Translations under genes and position numbers: made by a program
In this document: positions 53,824 to 62,210 of the stretch, in pieces
Position numbering within the stretch: position 1 is the stretch's first letter
Layout of the letters: each line of letters opens with the position of its first letter
The notes under the pieces: generated by a model
What the model was told of the DNA's origin: nothing
The model's database searches: none
What the model saw: only the letters and a program-made list of their open reading frames with translations
Assembly: GCF_964036645.1 (NCBI RefSeq)
Contig: NZ_OZ038525.1
Span: 4,530,001 to 4,594,000, forward strand
Direction: 5' to 3'
DNA from: Tenacibaculum sp. 190524A02b
Lineage (GTDB): Bacteria; Bacteroidota; Bacteroidia; Flavobacteriales; Flavobacteriaceae
DNA length: 64,000 bases

Positions 53824-54750
53824 ATGATAAAACAACTAAAATTAAAAAAAGTATTAGCTATAATAATCCTTTTTGTAGGAGGAGCTGCACAAGCTCAACT
53901 AGGAACAGAAATAAAGATTGATAATAAACATACCTTTATTAATACAATTAATAATATTCGTAATGCAAGAAAAGTAGCTGTAAACAATAAAGAAACACAT
54001 ATGTTATTGCGTTACAATAGAGGCTTTGGAGCGTATACGTATTTTCAAATGCGCGTAAAAGATTTTTATATCATTGGGCATGGTCAAGCAATAGGTAAGA
54101 ATACGCCTAATATTATTCCTTATCCAGAACATGAAATAAGATACCCTGCAGTTTTACCAACCGTGCATGGTTTAGGAGGAATTAAAAATGCGTTATTAAA
54201 CCCTGCTCCAGCTAATAGCGCTCATATAGTAGCTTTAGTATTTGCTGAATCTGTCCGTTCAGATGCGATGAGAAATTATGTAGGAAGAAGTTATAGTTCA
54301 GCTAGTATTATGTATGCTCCTTTAAGACCTATAGTAACCAATTGGAATCAAATTTCATTGTTTTTTAAAATAGATGTTTTCAATAACAACTTTAGACCTT
54401 TAAAAGATGTAGATTATATACAGTATTATAAATCAACAGGCAAGCCCCATGATTTGGGAGAAGCACTGAAGTTTCTGGGGGATTTAAATTCTAAAAGAAC
54501 AAGTATTTCTAAAAAAGTGAAAGAAGAAAGTTTTTTTAAAGTATTTAATGCTTCAGGAGAAAATATAATTAAAACAATTGAACCTAATACTAGTGTTAAA
54601 ATATATTCTATAACAGGACAAAAAATATATGATAAACAAATAATAGGTAATAGTAGAGAAGTATTGCCCTTATCAATAAAACCTGGAGCTTATATATTTA
54701 ATGTAACAAGTAAAGGCAAAGTTGAAAGCAAGCAAGTTGTATTACCATAA
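53824..54750 (+). CDS. Ribosome-inactivating-protein-like toxin with T9SS sorting domain
   Basis: A 308-residue secreted protein: signal peptide (about 1-24, ending AAQAQ), catalytic domain (about 30-225) and C-terminal type A sorting domain (about 237-308, with VKIYSITGQKIYD and LPLSIKPGAYIFNV). The central domain follows the order of RIP N-glycosidases (ricin A, Shiga A): FYIIGHG near residue 82 (compare YVVGY), AESVR with Glu142 and Arg145 (compare EAxR, the catalytic pair) and TNWNQISLFFK with Trp174 (compare NNWxxLS). Active forms remove one adenine from the sarcin-ricin loop of 28S rRNA. It would leave the cell by the type IX system. The match is by motif order only, so remote-homology testing matters. 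Confidence 0.72.
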   Translation: MIKQLKLKKVLAIIILFVGGAAQAQLGTEIKIDNKHTFINTINNIRNARKVAVNNKETHMLLRYNRGFGAYTYFQMRVKDFYIIGHGQAIGKNTPNIIPYPEHEIRYPAVLPTVHGLGGIKNALLNPAPANSAHIVALVFAESVRSDAMRNYVGRSYSSASIMYAPLRPIVTNWNQISLFFKIDVFNNNFRPLKDVDYIQYYKSTGKPHDLGEALKFLGDLNSKRTSISKKVKEESFFKVFNASGENIIKTIEPNTSVKIYSITGQKIYDKQIIGNSREVLPLSIKPGAYIFNVTSKGKVESKQVVLP

Positions 54751-54768
54751 TGTATAAAAGTTAATTAG

Positions 54769-55581
54769 ATGAGAAAATATAAACCGTTGTTTATAACTAT
54801 GGCAACAGCGCTTTTGGTAATGTCTTGCCAAAATGAAGAAACCTTAGAACAAAACCAGTATGTAACTTCCCAATATGAAGTTAGCTTGAGTAATCCTATT
54901 GTTCAACAACTTTTGAAAAAAGGTTGGGAATATTCACAAATCAAACAAATTTCAGAAGATTTTTATTTAGTAGGCGATGACTTTTTATATCCTACAAAAG
55001 AAAGTACTTCAAAAGTAACTGTTTTAAATAGACAATCAAGATCTGACGAATTAATGGATATTAAAAATGCTAAAAGTGTAAACGTTTATGTAGATAAAAG
55101 TTTGAATGTAACACCTTTTCCAAATGAATTTTGGGAGGACGCCATTTTTAAAGCAGTTAAAGAGTGGAACAAAATACCTAATACAAGTTTACGTTTTAAA
55201 CAAGTTTTTAATAGTAAAGCTGCAGATGTTGTTGTGCTTTCAGATAGAGGAACGTTACCAAAAGATGCTTTTGCTGCTGCTTTGGCTCCACAGTCTGGCA
55301 GGGCAGGAAAGCATATTTTAGTGAATACTAAGTATACAAATACCACAGGGAAACCAGTAAGTGAATCACAAAGAGTATATAATATGGTTCATGAGCTAGG
55401 GCATGCTATTGGTTTAAAACATACAAACTGGAAAGAGTTACGTGAACCAGCTGCAATTCATATTCAAGGAACAGCTTCAGTTGACCCTAAATCAGTAATG
55501 AATGGAGGTACTCCAGAATTAGAATGGAACGGTTTTTCAGAATATGATATGAAAGCAGTTCAAATTTTATATCCAGAATAA
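54769..55581 (+). CDS. M57-like metzincin metalloprotease lipoprotein
   Basis: A 270-residue lipoprotein (LVMSC, Cys20). The zinc motif HELGHAIGLKH spans residues 208-218 (all three His and Glu209), with a Met-turn candidate Met244 in KSVMNGG. Upstream, VNVYVDKSL, FWEDAIFKAVKEWNKI and LRFKQV fit the dual-action HEIGH (M57) peptidase family. It lies 18 bp after the RIP-like gene and 26 bp before the ADP-ribosyltransferase-like gene, so the three form one operon. It could process the co-encoded toxins or damage host proteins; both are inference. Confidence 0.87.
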   Translation: MRKYKPLFITMATALLVMSCQNEETLEQNQYVTSQYEVSLSNPIVQQLLKKGWEYSQIKQISEDFYLVGDDFLYPTKESTSKVTVLNRQSRSDELMDIKNAKSVNVYVDKSLNVTPFPNEFWEDAIFKAVKEWNKIPNTSLRFKQVFNSKAADVVVLSDRGTLPKDAFAAALAPQSGRAGKHILVNTKYTNTTGKPVSESQRVYNMVHELGHAIGLKHTNWKELREPAAIHIQGTASVDPKSVMNGGTPELEWNGFSEYDMKAVQILYPE

Positions 55582-55607
55582 AAAATAATTAGTAAAAAAA
55601 TAATAAA

Positions 55608-56216
55608 ATGAAATTACAAAATATTATACCAGCATTTATGTTAGTATTAACATTAATAAGCTGTAATGAACAAGATACAATCACTATGGAGTCTAATTCT
55701 GTTCAAAATAAAACAAATAAACTCCAAACTCAGCAGCGAGATGGTTTTATAGATATTGTATATAGATCAGATTCAAGAACTCCAAAAGATATTGAAAAAG
55801 CAGGAGGTTTTTTTCCAAGAAAAACATTAAGTATTGAACAAGTAAGAGCGCATATTTTATATTATTGTGGAGCAAACGGAAGTGGGAAAAAGCCACAAGA
55901 TTTAACTAGGTTAATAATATCTAGTCCACAACCAGAATATGTGTCTACAGCTTTAAATGATGATACAGGAGGGCAACATAGAGGGTATTTATATACCATG
56001 CAATTAGAAAATTTAATGGAAGTTCCTTTTTCAGATGAAGTTCTAGGGCAAAAATTAAACGTTAAAAAAAATCTTAACAATCCTACCTTGTTATTAAATG
56101 CAAAAACATTAGCACAAGCTACTATGGTAGCATTAAAACTGCCAAGAGGAGCGCAAGAAGTAACTTTTTTAACAGGAATCCCTTATGAGAATATTATAAA
56201 AGTAATAAAAGAATAA
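55608..56216 (+). CDS. ADP-ribosyltransferase toxin-like lipoprotein (cholera/pertussis type)
   Basis: A 202-residue lipoprotein (LISC, Cys19). The region from residue 50 reads VYRSDSRTPKDIEKAGGF, the NAD-binding arginine motif of cholera toxin (LYRADSRPPDEI) and pertussis S1 (VYRYDSRPPEDV); the key residue is Arg53. YVSTAL at 111-116 matches the STS strand. The end GAQEVTFLTGIPYENI parallels cholera toxin EQEVSALGGIPYSQI, placing catalytic Glu at 184. The residue two before it is Ala182, not the Glu or Gln of the usual [E/Q]xE, so activity or target residue may differ. Last gene of the operon, followed by a strong terminator. No B subunit gene is seen. Confidence 0.78.
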   Translation: MKLQNIIPAFMLVLTLISCNEQDTITMESNSVQNKTNKLQTQQRDGFIDIVYRSDSRTPKDIEKAGGFFPRKTLSIEQVRAHILYYCGANGSGKKPQDLTRLIISSPQPEYVSTALNDDTGGQHRGYLYTMQLENLMEVPFSDEVLGQKLNVKKNLNNPTLLLNAKTLAQATMVALKLPRGAQEVTFLTGIPYENIIKVIKE

Positions 56217-56295
56217 AATTAGAAGATTTTTTATTGTTTCCCATTACATAATTTTTAGGTGTTTATAGTTAAGGGGACATAAAAATGATTCTATA

Positions 56296-56330
56296 AACCT
56301 CCAGTGAAAAATACTGGAGGTTATTTTTTT
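56296..56330 (+). terminator. Intrinsic terminator of the RIP/M57/ART operon
   Basis: AACCTCCAGT and ACTGGAGGTT form a perfect 10-bp stem with a 7-nt loop, followed by ATTTTTTT. Confidence 0.9.
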
Positions 56331-56401
56331 ATTAAGAGTGGTGTTTAAAATGTTGTTTTATAGTTTTTTAAAATATTTGTTATTAAAAAGTAAATAAAAA
56401 G

Positions 56402-56433
56402 TTGTTTTAAACTAATAAAAAGTGGTATGTTTG
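56402..56433 (+). promoter_or_regulatory. Promoter of tRNA-fMet copy 2
   Basis: TTG at 56402-56404 and TATGTTTG at 56426-56433 with a 21-bp spacer, as for copy 1. Most of this promoter lies outside the 95-bp repeat, so it arose or was kept separately. Confidence 0.7.
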
Positions 56434-56524
56434 CAACCGCAAATCGCGGGATAGAGCAGTAGGCAGCTCGTCGGGCTCATAACCCGAAGGTCACAGGTTC
56501 GAGTCCTGTTCCCGCTACTAAAAA
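56430..56524 (+). repeat. 95-bp direct repeat, right copy (contains tRNA-fMet)
   Basis: Identical to 48536-48630 in the same orientation, 7,894 bp away. Recombination between the copies would delete or circularise the toxin region and leave one tRNA. Confidence 0.9.
56445..56517 (+). tRNA. Initiator tRNA-Met (anticodon CAT), copy 2
   Basis: Same 73-nt sequence as copy 1, with the C1-U72 mismatch and three G-C pairs in the anticodon stem. Intact, so both copies should be functional. Confidence 0.96.
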
Positions 56525-56550
56525 AAGCTTCTCTTTTGAGAAGCTTTTTT
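56522..56550 (+). terminator. Terminator of tRNA-fMet copy 2
   Basis: AAAAAGCTTCTC pairs with GAGAAGCTTTTTT around a 4-nt loop, ending in a T run. Confidence 0.85.
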
Positions 56551-56936
56551 ACTTTACAATAAAAAGGAATCCACATATCTTTTATTGTCCTTTTAGATTA
56601 GTTTAGTATCTTGGAGATGTAATTTAATCTAAAAAATGATTTACTATGCTCCATTCTTTTTAATTATTGAAAAAGTATCTTTTTTGCTCTCCCCAAAAAC
56701 AGGATTTAGTTTAGTAGCGCTAAAATTATTAATTACTGATATAATCTAATAAGGAATTATGGGTTATTAATAGAGCAGTTAGTTTTTTATTTTAAAAATT
56801 GGAAATAAAAGATAAATATTTACGACAAAAGTAACATTCTTAGAACTCTTTTCAAGCTTGAAGGTAAAGTCTGTAGTTAAAATAATTCTAGTAAATAAAC
56901 ATTATCGACTTATAAAAAATATGCAGTTAATAACAT
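56551..56936. other. 386-bp intergenic region, no gene seen
   Basis: No tRNA, repeat or integrase remnant was recognised. The promoter for the following six-gene operon presumably lies in its right part. Confidence 0.5.
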
Positions 56937-57839
56937 ATGAATACACTTAAAACAATTACTTATTTTTCTATTTTTCAATACCCTTTGACCTTAGAAGAAA
57001 TTTTTAATTATTCAGATATTAAAGAAAAAGAAACTTTAGCTAAAGAGTTAACAACACTTAAAAGCAAAGGTGTAATTTATAATACTGAAGGATATTATTC
57101 TGATAGTAATAATAAAGAAATTATAGTTAGAAGAGAAAAAGGGAATAAAAAAGCAGAAGAAATAATGCCTAAAGCATGGAAAATAGCCAAGTTTATAGCC
57201 AAGTTTCCTTATGTGAAAAGTGTATGTATATCAGGTTCACTATCTAAAGGATATTTTGAAGATGAAAGTGATATTGACTTTTTTATTATTATAGAAAAGA
57301 ATAGACTCTGGGTGGCAAGAACATTACTAATGTCGTACAAAAAAGTATTTTTACTAAACTCAAATAAGTTCTTTTGTATCAATTATTTTATGAGTTCAGG
57401 ATATTTAGAAATAGATGAAAAAAATAGGTTTACAGCCACAGAAATAGCCACATTAATACCTATGTACGGAAAAAGTACATTTGAAAAATTTCTAGAAAAA
57501 AATAAATGGGTTTATGATTTTTTTCCAAACTTTGTAAGAGATAATAGTCATGTAAAAAATATTACAAAAAACCTTTTTTCAAAAAACCTTGAAAGAATTT
57601 TAAATACTAAGCTAGGTGATTTTTTTGAACAATTTTTTATGAAAATAACCATAAAAAGATGGAATAGTAAGTTTAATCATTTATCTAAAAAAGATTTCGA
57701 AATAGCTTTTAAATCTTCTGAAAATGTATCAAAAAGTCATCCAAGGAATTTTCAGAATAAAGTTTTAAACTTATTAAATGAAAAGTATAAAGAGATAGAA
57801 AAGAAACACAATATAAAATTCACACCTGAAAATGTTTAA
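56937..57839 (+). CDS. Nucleotidyltransferase-fold protein
   Basis: A 300-residue protein. An N-terminal winged-helix-like part (about 1-65) precedes a pol-beta-type nucleotidyltransferase core with SGSLSKGYFEDESDIDFF; Gly100-Ser101 and Asp112/Asp114 are the nucleotide and metal ligands. The C-terminal half is helical and basic. It may transfer a nucleotide to a small molecule in the pathway below. First gene of a six-gene unit in which each stop overlaps the next start; here the overlap is 8 bp. Confidence 0.78.
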   Translation: MNTLKTITYFSIFQYPLTLEEIFNYSDIKEKETLAKELTTLKSKGVIYNTEGYYSDSNNKEIIVRREKGNKKAEEIMPKAWKIAKFIAKFPYVKSVCISGSLSKGYFEDESDIDFFIIIEKNRLWVARTLLMSYKKVFLLNSNKFFCINYFMSSGYLEIDEKNRFTATEIATLIPMYGKSTFEKFLEKNKWVYDFFPNFVRDNSHVKNITKNLFSKNLERILNTKLGDFFEQFFMKITIKRWNSKFNHLSKKDFEIAFKSSENVSKSHPRNFQNKVLNLLNEKYKEIEKKHNIKFTPENV

Positions 57840-59298
57840 AGTAGCTTTTTCACATTCCTATTTTTACCCTTTTGATGAAAAGCAGTGGAAAAATAAAACG
57901 CCTTTTCCTCCATTAGGAACCATATACGCAGCTTCATTATTAAGAGAGAATGGTTATAATGTTAGTTTATTCGATACCTGTTTGTTAAAAGATATTAGTA
58001 CTATAAATTCATTTTTAGCAAATAAGACTCCTGATGTTTTTGTAATCTATGATGATGGTTTTAATTACCTTACTAAAATGTGTTTGACAAACATGCGTGA
58101 GGCAGCTTTTGATATGATTCAGTTAGCTAAAGGTAAAAAATGTAAAGTGATTGTTTGTAGCTCAGATGCAACTGATCACTTTGAAAAGTATCTAAAAGCT
58201 GGAGCTGATTTTGTAATTAAGGGAGAAGGAGAAGTAACTCTGAAAGAATTAGTAGATAACTTAAAGAATAAAAAAGATACTTCATCAATAAAAGGTATTG
58301 TGTATAAAAATACAAATGAAGAAATCACAGAAACACCTAAAAGAGCTGTTTATAAAGAACTTGATGATTTCCCGATGCCTGCTTGGGACTTAATAGATAT
58401 AGAATCGTATAAAAATATTTGGAAAGAAGGAGGCAATGAATTTACCTTAAATATCGCTACGACTAGAGGTTGTCCATTTAAATGTAACTGGTGTGCAAAG
58501 CCTATTTATGGAAATCGATACAATTCACATTCACCAGAATACATTGTTAAACATATTGATTATTTACATAAATCTTTTGGTGTTAAAAAATTTTGGATGT
58601 GTGATGATATTTTTGGGCTAAAACCAGGCTGGGTTCAAAAATTTAATACGTTATTAAAAAAACAGCGTTTAAAAATCCAATATTACATACAGAGTAGAGC
58701 AGACTTGTTATTACAAGAAGATACGATTGATGCGTTAGCTGAAAGTGGCTTGACAGAAGTTTGGATTGGAGCAGAAAGCGGTTCTCAAAAAATATTAGAT
58801 GCCATGGATAAAGGAACTACCATTGCACAAATAAAAAAGGCTACACGTTTATTAAAAGAGAAAAATGTTAGAATAGCCTTTTTTATTCAGTTTGGATATT
58901 TAACAGAAACTAAAAAAGATATAGATTTAACCATAAACATGATAGAGGAATTGTTGCCTGATAATATAGGAGTTTCAGTATCTTATCCATTACCAGGGAC
59001 AAAATTTTACGATAAGGTAAAAGATGATTTAAAGCTAAAAGCTAATTGGACAGATTCAGATGATTTAGCAATGATGTTTAAAGGAACATTTAACTCTAAA
59101 TTTTATAAAAAACTACAGCGGTATGTTCATAAAACTTTTAGAAAAAGTCAGGGAATAGCTTTCATAAAAAAAATGATTAAAACTCCTTTAAGTCTTAAAA
59201 AACATGAATGGCGTTTAATTTTTTTACTTCCTTATTATATAACAACTTCTACTATAGATAAAGTACAGTTAAATAAATTACAAAATACGCATGAGTAG
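57832..59298 (+). CDS. B12-binding-domain radical SAM enzyme 1
   Basis: A 488-residue enzyme. An N-terminal cobalamin-binding-like domain (about 1-145, with GADFVIKGEGEVTLKELV) precedes a radical SAM core whose cluster-binding Cys are 214, 218 and 221 (RGCPFKCNWC). ESGSQKILDAMDKG is a further family element. The classical cobalamin DxHxxG motif is absent, as in many BchE-like members, so B12 use is uncertain. It resembles methylases and cyclases acting on unreactive carbons. Paralogue of the enzyme at 60070, to which it is similar over most of its length. Overlaps the next gene by 8 bp. Confidence 0.88.
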   Translation: MFKVAFSHSYFYPFDEKQWKNKTPFPPLGTIYAASLLRENGYNVSLFDTCLLKDISTINSFLANKTPDVFVIYDDGFNYLTKMCLTNMREAAFDMIQLAKGKKCKVIVCSSDATDHFEKYLKAGADFVIKGEGEVTLKELVDNLKNKKDTSSIKGIVYKNTNEEITETPKRAVYKELDDFPMPAWDLIDIESYKNIWKEGGNEFTLNIATTRGCPFKCNWCAKPIYGNRYNSHSPEYIVKHIDYLHKSFGVKKFWMCDDIFGLKPGWVQKFNTLLKKQRLKIQYYIQSRADLLLQEDTIDALAESGLTEVWIGAESGSQKILDAMDKGTTIAQIKKATRLLKEKNVRIAFFIQFGYLTETKKDIDLTINMIEELLPDNIGVSVSYPLPGTKFYDKVKDDLKLKANWTDSDDLAMMFKGTFNSKFYKKLQRYVHKTFRKSQGIAFIKKMIKTPLSLKKHEWRLIFLLPYYITTSTIDKVQLNKLQNTHE

Positions 59299-60073
59299 TT
59301 TTTTTGACGCAGCAGCTAAAACATATGATGATACGTTTACCTATACCAAAATAGGGAAAGCACAGCGTAATAAGGTGTATGAAAACTTATCCTATGTTTT
59401 GTCTTCAGATAAGCAGTTACATATTTTAGAGCTAAATTGTGGAACAGGTGTAGATGCAGTTACTTTTGCTCAAAAGAATCATAATGTAATAGCTACAGAC
59501 ATATCAGAAGAAATGATAAAAGTTGCAAGCGCAAGAAATAATCATGAAAATTTAATTTTTAAAGTTTTAGATGTTAAGAATTTGCGTAGAGATACTTTTA
59601 GAGAATCCTTTGATATGGTTTTTTCTAACTTTGGCGGATTAAATTGTCTATCTATAGAAGAGCTGAACACTTTTATTAAAACAGTATCTCAGTTATTAAA
59701 ACCCCAAGGGAAATTATTTATGGTATTAATGCCTAAAAATTGTGCTTGGGAACAAATTTACTTTCTGGCAAAAGGAGCTGTTAAAAAAGCAAAAAGAAGA
59801 AATACAAATCAATCATTATTAGTAAATGTAGATGGAGAGAAAGTACCAACTTGGTATTTTAATCCTAAAGATATTGTTGAGATTACTCAAGAACATTTTT
59901 CTGTTACTAATTATTTCCCAGTAGGAATAACAGTGCCACCATCATATTTAGAAAAATCATTTTTAACGAAAAAACCTTTTTGGAATATTTTAGAAAATTT
60001 AGAAAAAAGATTGTCGAATAGGTTTCTGGCAAGGTATGCAGATCATTTTTTAATAGAACTGACTAAAAAATGA
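59291..60073 (+). CDS. Class I SAM-dependent methyltransferase 1
   Basis: A 260-residue protein with SAM motif I LELNCGTGVDAVTFA, acidic motif II ATDISEEMIKVA and LLKPQGKLFMVL. The early FFDAAAKTYDDTF is typical of small-molecule methyltransferases of the UbiE/BioC type. It sits between the two radical SAM genes with 8-bp and 4-bp overlaps and is therefore almost certainly part of the same pathway. Confidence 0.9.
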   Translation: MSSFFDAAAKTYDDTFTYTKIGKAQRNKVYENLSYVLSSDKQLHILELNCGTGVDAVTFAQKNHNVIATDISEEMIKVASARNNHENLIFKVLDVKNLRRDTFRESFDMVFSNFGGLNCLSIEELNTFIKTVSQLLKPQGKLFMVLMPKNCAWEQIYFLAKGAVKKAKRRNTNQSLLVNVDGEKVPTWYFNPKDIVEITQEHFSVTNYFPVGITVPPSYLEKSFLTKKPFWNILENLEKRLSNRFLARYADHFLIELTKK

Positions 60074-61446
60074 GTGTAGTATTAACCCATGCATATTATT
60101 TATTTGAAGATGAAAAGGAGCAAAAAATTATGCGTCCGTATGCTCCGTTAGGACTACTCTATGTATCTGGTTATTTAAATGAAAAGGATATTAAAAATGA
60201 GGTGTATGATAGTACATTTTATTCTTTTGAAGAGCAATTAGTATTTATAGAACAAGAGCAACCTAAAATAGTAGCTATTTACACTAATTTAATGACAAAA
60301 ATTAATGTGATTAGATTAATGAAAATATTAAGAAATGAACCAAAATATGGGCAGCCAAAAATAGTACTAGGTGGCCCAGATGTTACTTATAATTGCGAAA
60401 ACTATTTAAGTGCAGGTGCCGATTTTTTAATCATAGGAGAAGGAGAACAAACTTCTTTTGAGTTGTATTCAGCTATTTTAAAAAATGAAAATTATAATGA
60501 AATAAACGGAATAGTATTCTTATCTGAAGGAAAGGTTATTAAAACACCTCCTAGAGTAAAAATAAAAGAACTAAAAGACTTACCCTTACCCAATAGAGAT
60601 GCAATTCCTGTACATAGATATTTAGAGACTTGGAAAAAACATCATGGGCAAAGTTCTATGACAGTAAGCACACAACGTGGTTGTCCGTATACATGTAAAT
60701 GGTGTAGTACCGCAGTGTATGGGCAAAGTTATCGTAGAAGGCCAGCTAACTTAGTTGCTAAAGAACTGAAAATGTTAAAAACTACCTATAAGCCAGATAC
60801 TATTTGGTTTGTAGATGATGTTTTTACAGTAAGTCATAAATGGTTAAAGAGTTTTCATCAAGAAGTTTTAGAGCAAGATGCGGTAATCCCTTTTGAATGT
60901 ATAACAAGAGCCGAGCGTTTAAATGATGAGATATTGCAACTATTAAAAGAAGCAGGATGTTATAGAATTTGGATTGGAGCTGAAAGTGGTTCACAAAAAA
61001 TTATAGATGCTATGGATAGACGCGTAGATGTAAATGTAGTTAAAGCAGCGATTCAAAATACCAATAAATTAGGTATAGAAACCGGAACGTTTATAATGTT
61101 GGGATATCCAGGAGAGGATATGACAGATATAAATAATACAGTTCAATATTTAAAAGAAGCTAACCCAACACATTTTACCATCACAGTAGCCTATCCAATA
61201 AAAGGAACCTCTTTGTATAATGAAGTAGAGAAAAAAATAACCAAGCAACCTAAATGGGAAACCTCTACAGATAGAGATATAGATTTTGAAAGAACCTATG
61301 ATAGGAAGTTTTATGATTATGCCGTTTCATATGTAATTAGTGAGGTAAATCAATATAAACAACGATTAAAAGGAAACTATATTCATAGTTTAAAATTAAA
61401 AGCCAAGTCTATTTTGGCGCAAACTGCAATGAAATTTTCAAAATAA
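60070..61446 (+). CDS. B12-binding-domain radical SAM enzyme 2
   Basis: A 458-residue enzyme with the same domain order as enzyme 1: cobalamin-binding-like domain (GADFLIIGEGEQTSFEL near residue 118), then a radical SAM core with Cys205, Cys209 and Cys212 (RGCPYTCKWC). Shared elements are WIGAESGSQKIIDAMD and the C-terminal helical segment. Two such enzymes in one operon suggest two successive radical steps, for example methylations or ring rearrangement, on one product. Confidence 0.88.
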   Translation: MSVVLTHAYYLFEDEKEQKIMRPYAPLGLLYVSGYLNEKDIKNEVYDSTFYSFEEQLVFIEQEQPKIVAIYTNLMTKINVIRLMKILRNEPKYGQPKIVLGGPDVTYNCENYLSAGADFLIIGEGEQTSFELYSAILKNENYNEINGIVFLSEGKVIKTPPRVKIKELKDLPLPNRDAIPVHRYLETWKKHHGQSSMTVSTQRGCPYTCKWCSTAVYGQSYRRRPANLVAKELKMLKTTYKPDTIWFVDDVFTVSHKWLKSFHQEVLEQDAVIPFECITRAERLNDEILQLLKEAGCYRIWIGAESGSQKIIDAMDRRVDVNVVKAAIQNTNKLGIETGTFIMLGYPGEDMTDINNTVQYLKEANPTHFTITVAYPIKGTSLYNEVEKKITKQPKWETSTDRDIDFERTYDRKFYDYAVSYVISEVNQYKQRLKGNYIHSLKLKAKSILAQTAMKFSK

Positions 61447-62210
61447 TGTTAGTATTAAAAAACGTTATATGTACTAACGGTGTGTATTATTTAACTCCCA
61501 AAAAGCAAACTTTTTCAAAAGCTTATATAGAGATAAGAGATAAGGAACAACGGTTTTTAGGAGATAATGAAGTTAAAAAACTACCTTTTACATCTAAAAA
61601 TAATCCACATTATCATGAATGGTTGTTAAGACAACAATCAACTAAACGATTTATAAATTATTTAAAAACTAAAAAAGAAAAGCTTACTATTTTAGATCTA
61701 GGTTGCGGTAATGGTTGGTTTACGAATTTAATGGCTGAAGTTTCTACACAAAATAAAATAATTGGTCTAGATATAAATATAGAAGAGTTAGAACAGGCAG
61801 CACGTATTTTTAGAAAAACGAATTTGAATTTTTCTTATGGAGATGTTTTTCAGCTTGATAAAATAATAGAAAAACAATTTGACCTAATAGTTTTAAATGC
61901 ATCTGTTCAGTATTTTCAAAATTTTGACGGATTAATTGATAAATTAAATAGTTTATTAAAATTTAAAGGAGAGTTACATATTATTGATAGTCCTTTTTAT
62001 AAAGAGAATGAATTAGAAAAGGCAAGGCAAAGATCTATAGATTATTATACTAACTTAGGATATCCAGAAATGGCAAAGAATTATTTTCATCATCAAATTA
62101 AAGATATTGAGAATTTTGATATTCTATATAAGCCAAGTAAAAGTATTTATCAAAAGATAATAAGAAAACAGGTAAACCCATTCTATTGGGTAAGGTTATT
62201 TAATGTATGA
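61446..62210 (+). CDS. Class I SAM-dependent methyltransferase 2
   Basis: A 254-residue protein. The first 70 residues contain FINYLKTKKEKL and a Tyr/Pro-rich N-terminus, followed by SAM motif I ILDLGCGNGWFTNLM, motif II IGLDINIEELEQAARIF and LNASVQYFQNFDGL. It overlaps the preceding stop by one base (TAATG) and the ABC gene by 4 bp. Substrate unknown. Confidence 0.88.
   Translation: MLVLKNVICTNGVYYLTPKKQTFSKAYIEIRDKEQRFLGDNEVKKLPFTSKNNPHYHEWLLRQQSTKRFINYLKTKKEKLTILDLGCGNGWFTNLMAEVSTQNKIIGLDINIEELEQAARIFRKTNLNFSYGDVFQLDKIIEKQFDLIVLNASVQYFQNFDGLIDKLNSLLKFKGELHIIDSPFYKENELEKARQRSIDYYTNLGYPEMAKNYFHHQIKDIENFDILYKPSKSIYQKIIRKQVNPFYWVRLFNV

Noticed and set aside
48536..56524. Integrative element with its own integrase at tRNA-fMet
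   Set aside because: The repeats fit, but no integrase, excisionase or mobilisation gene is present between them, so only recombination by host enzymes is proposed.
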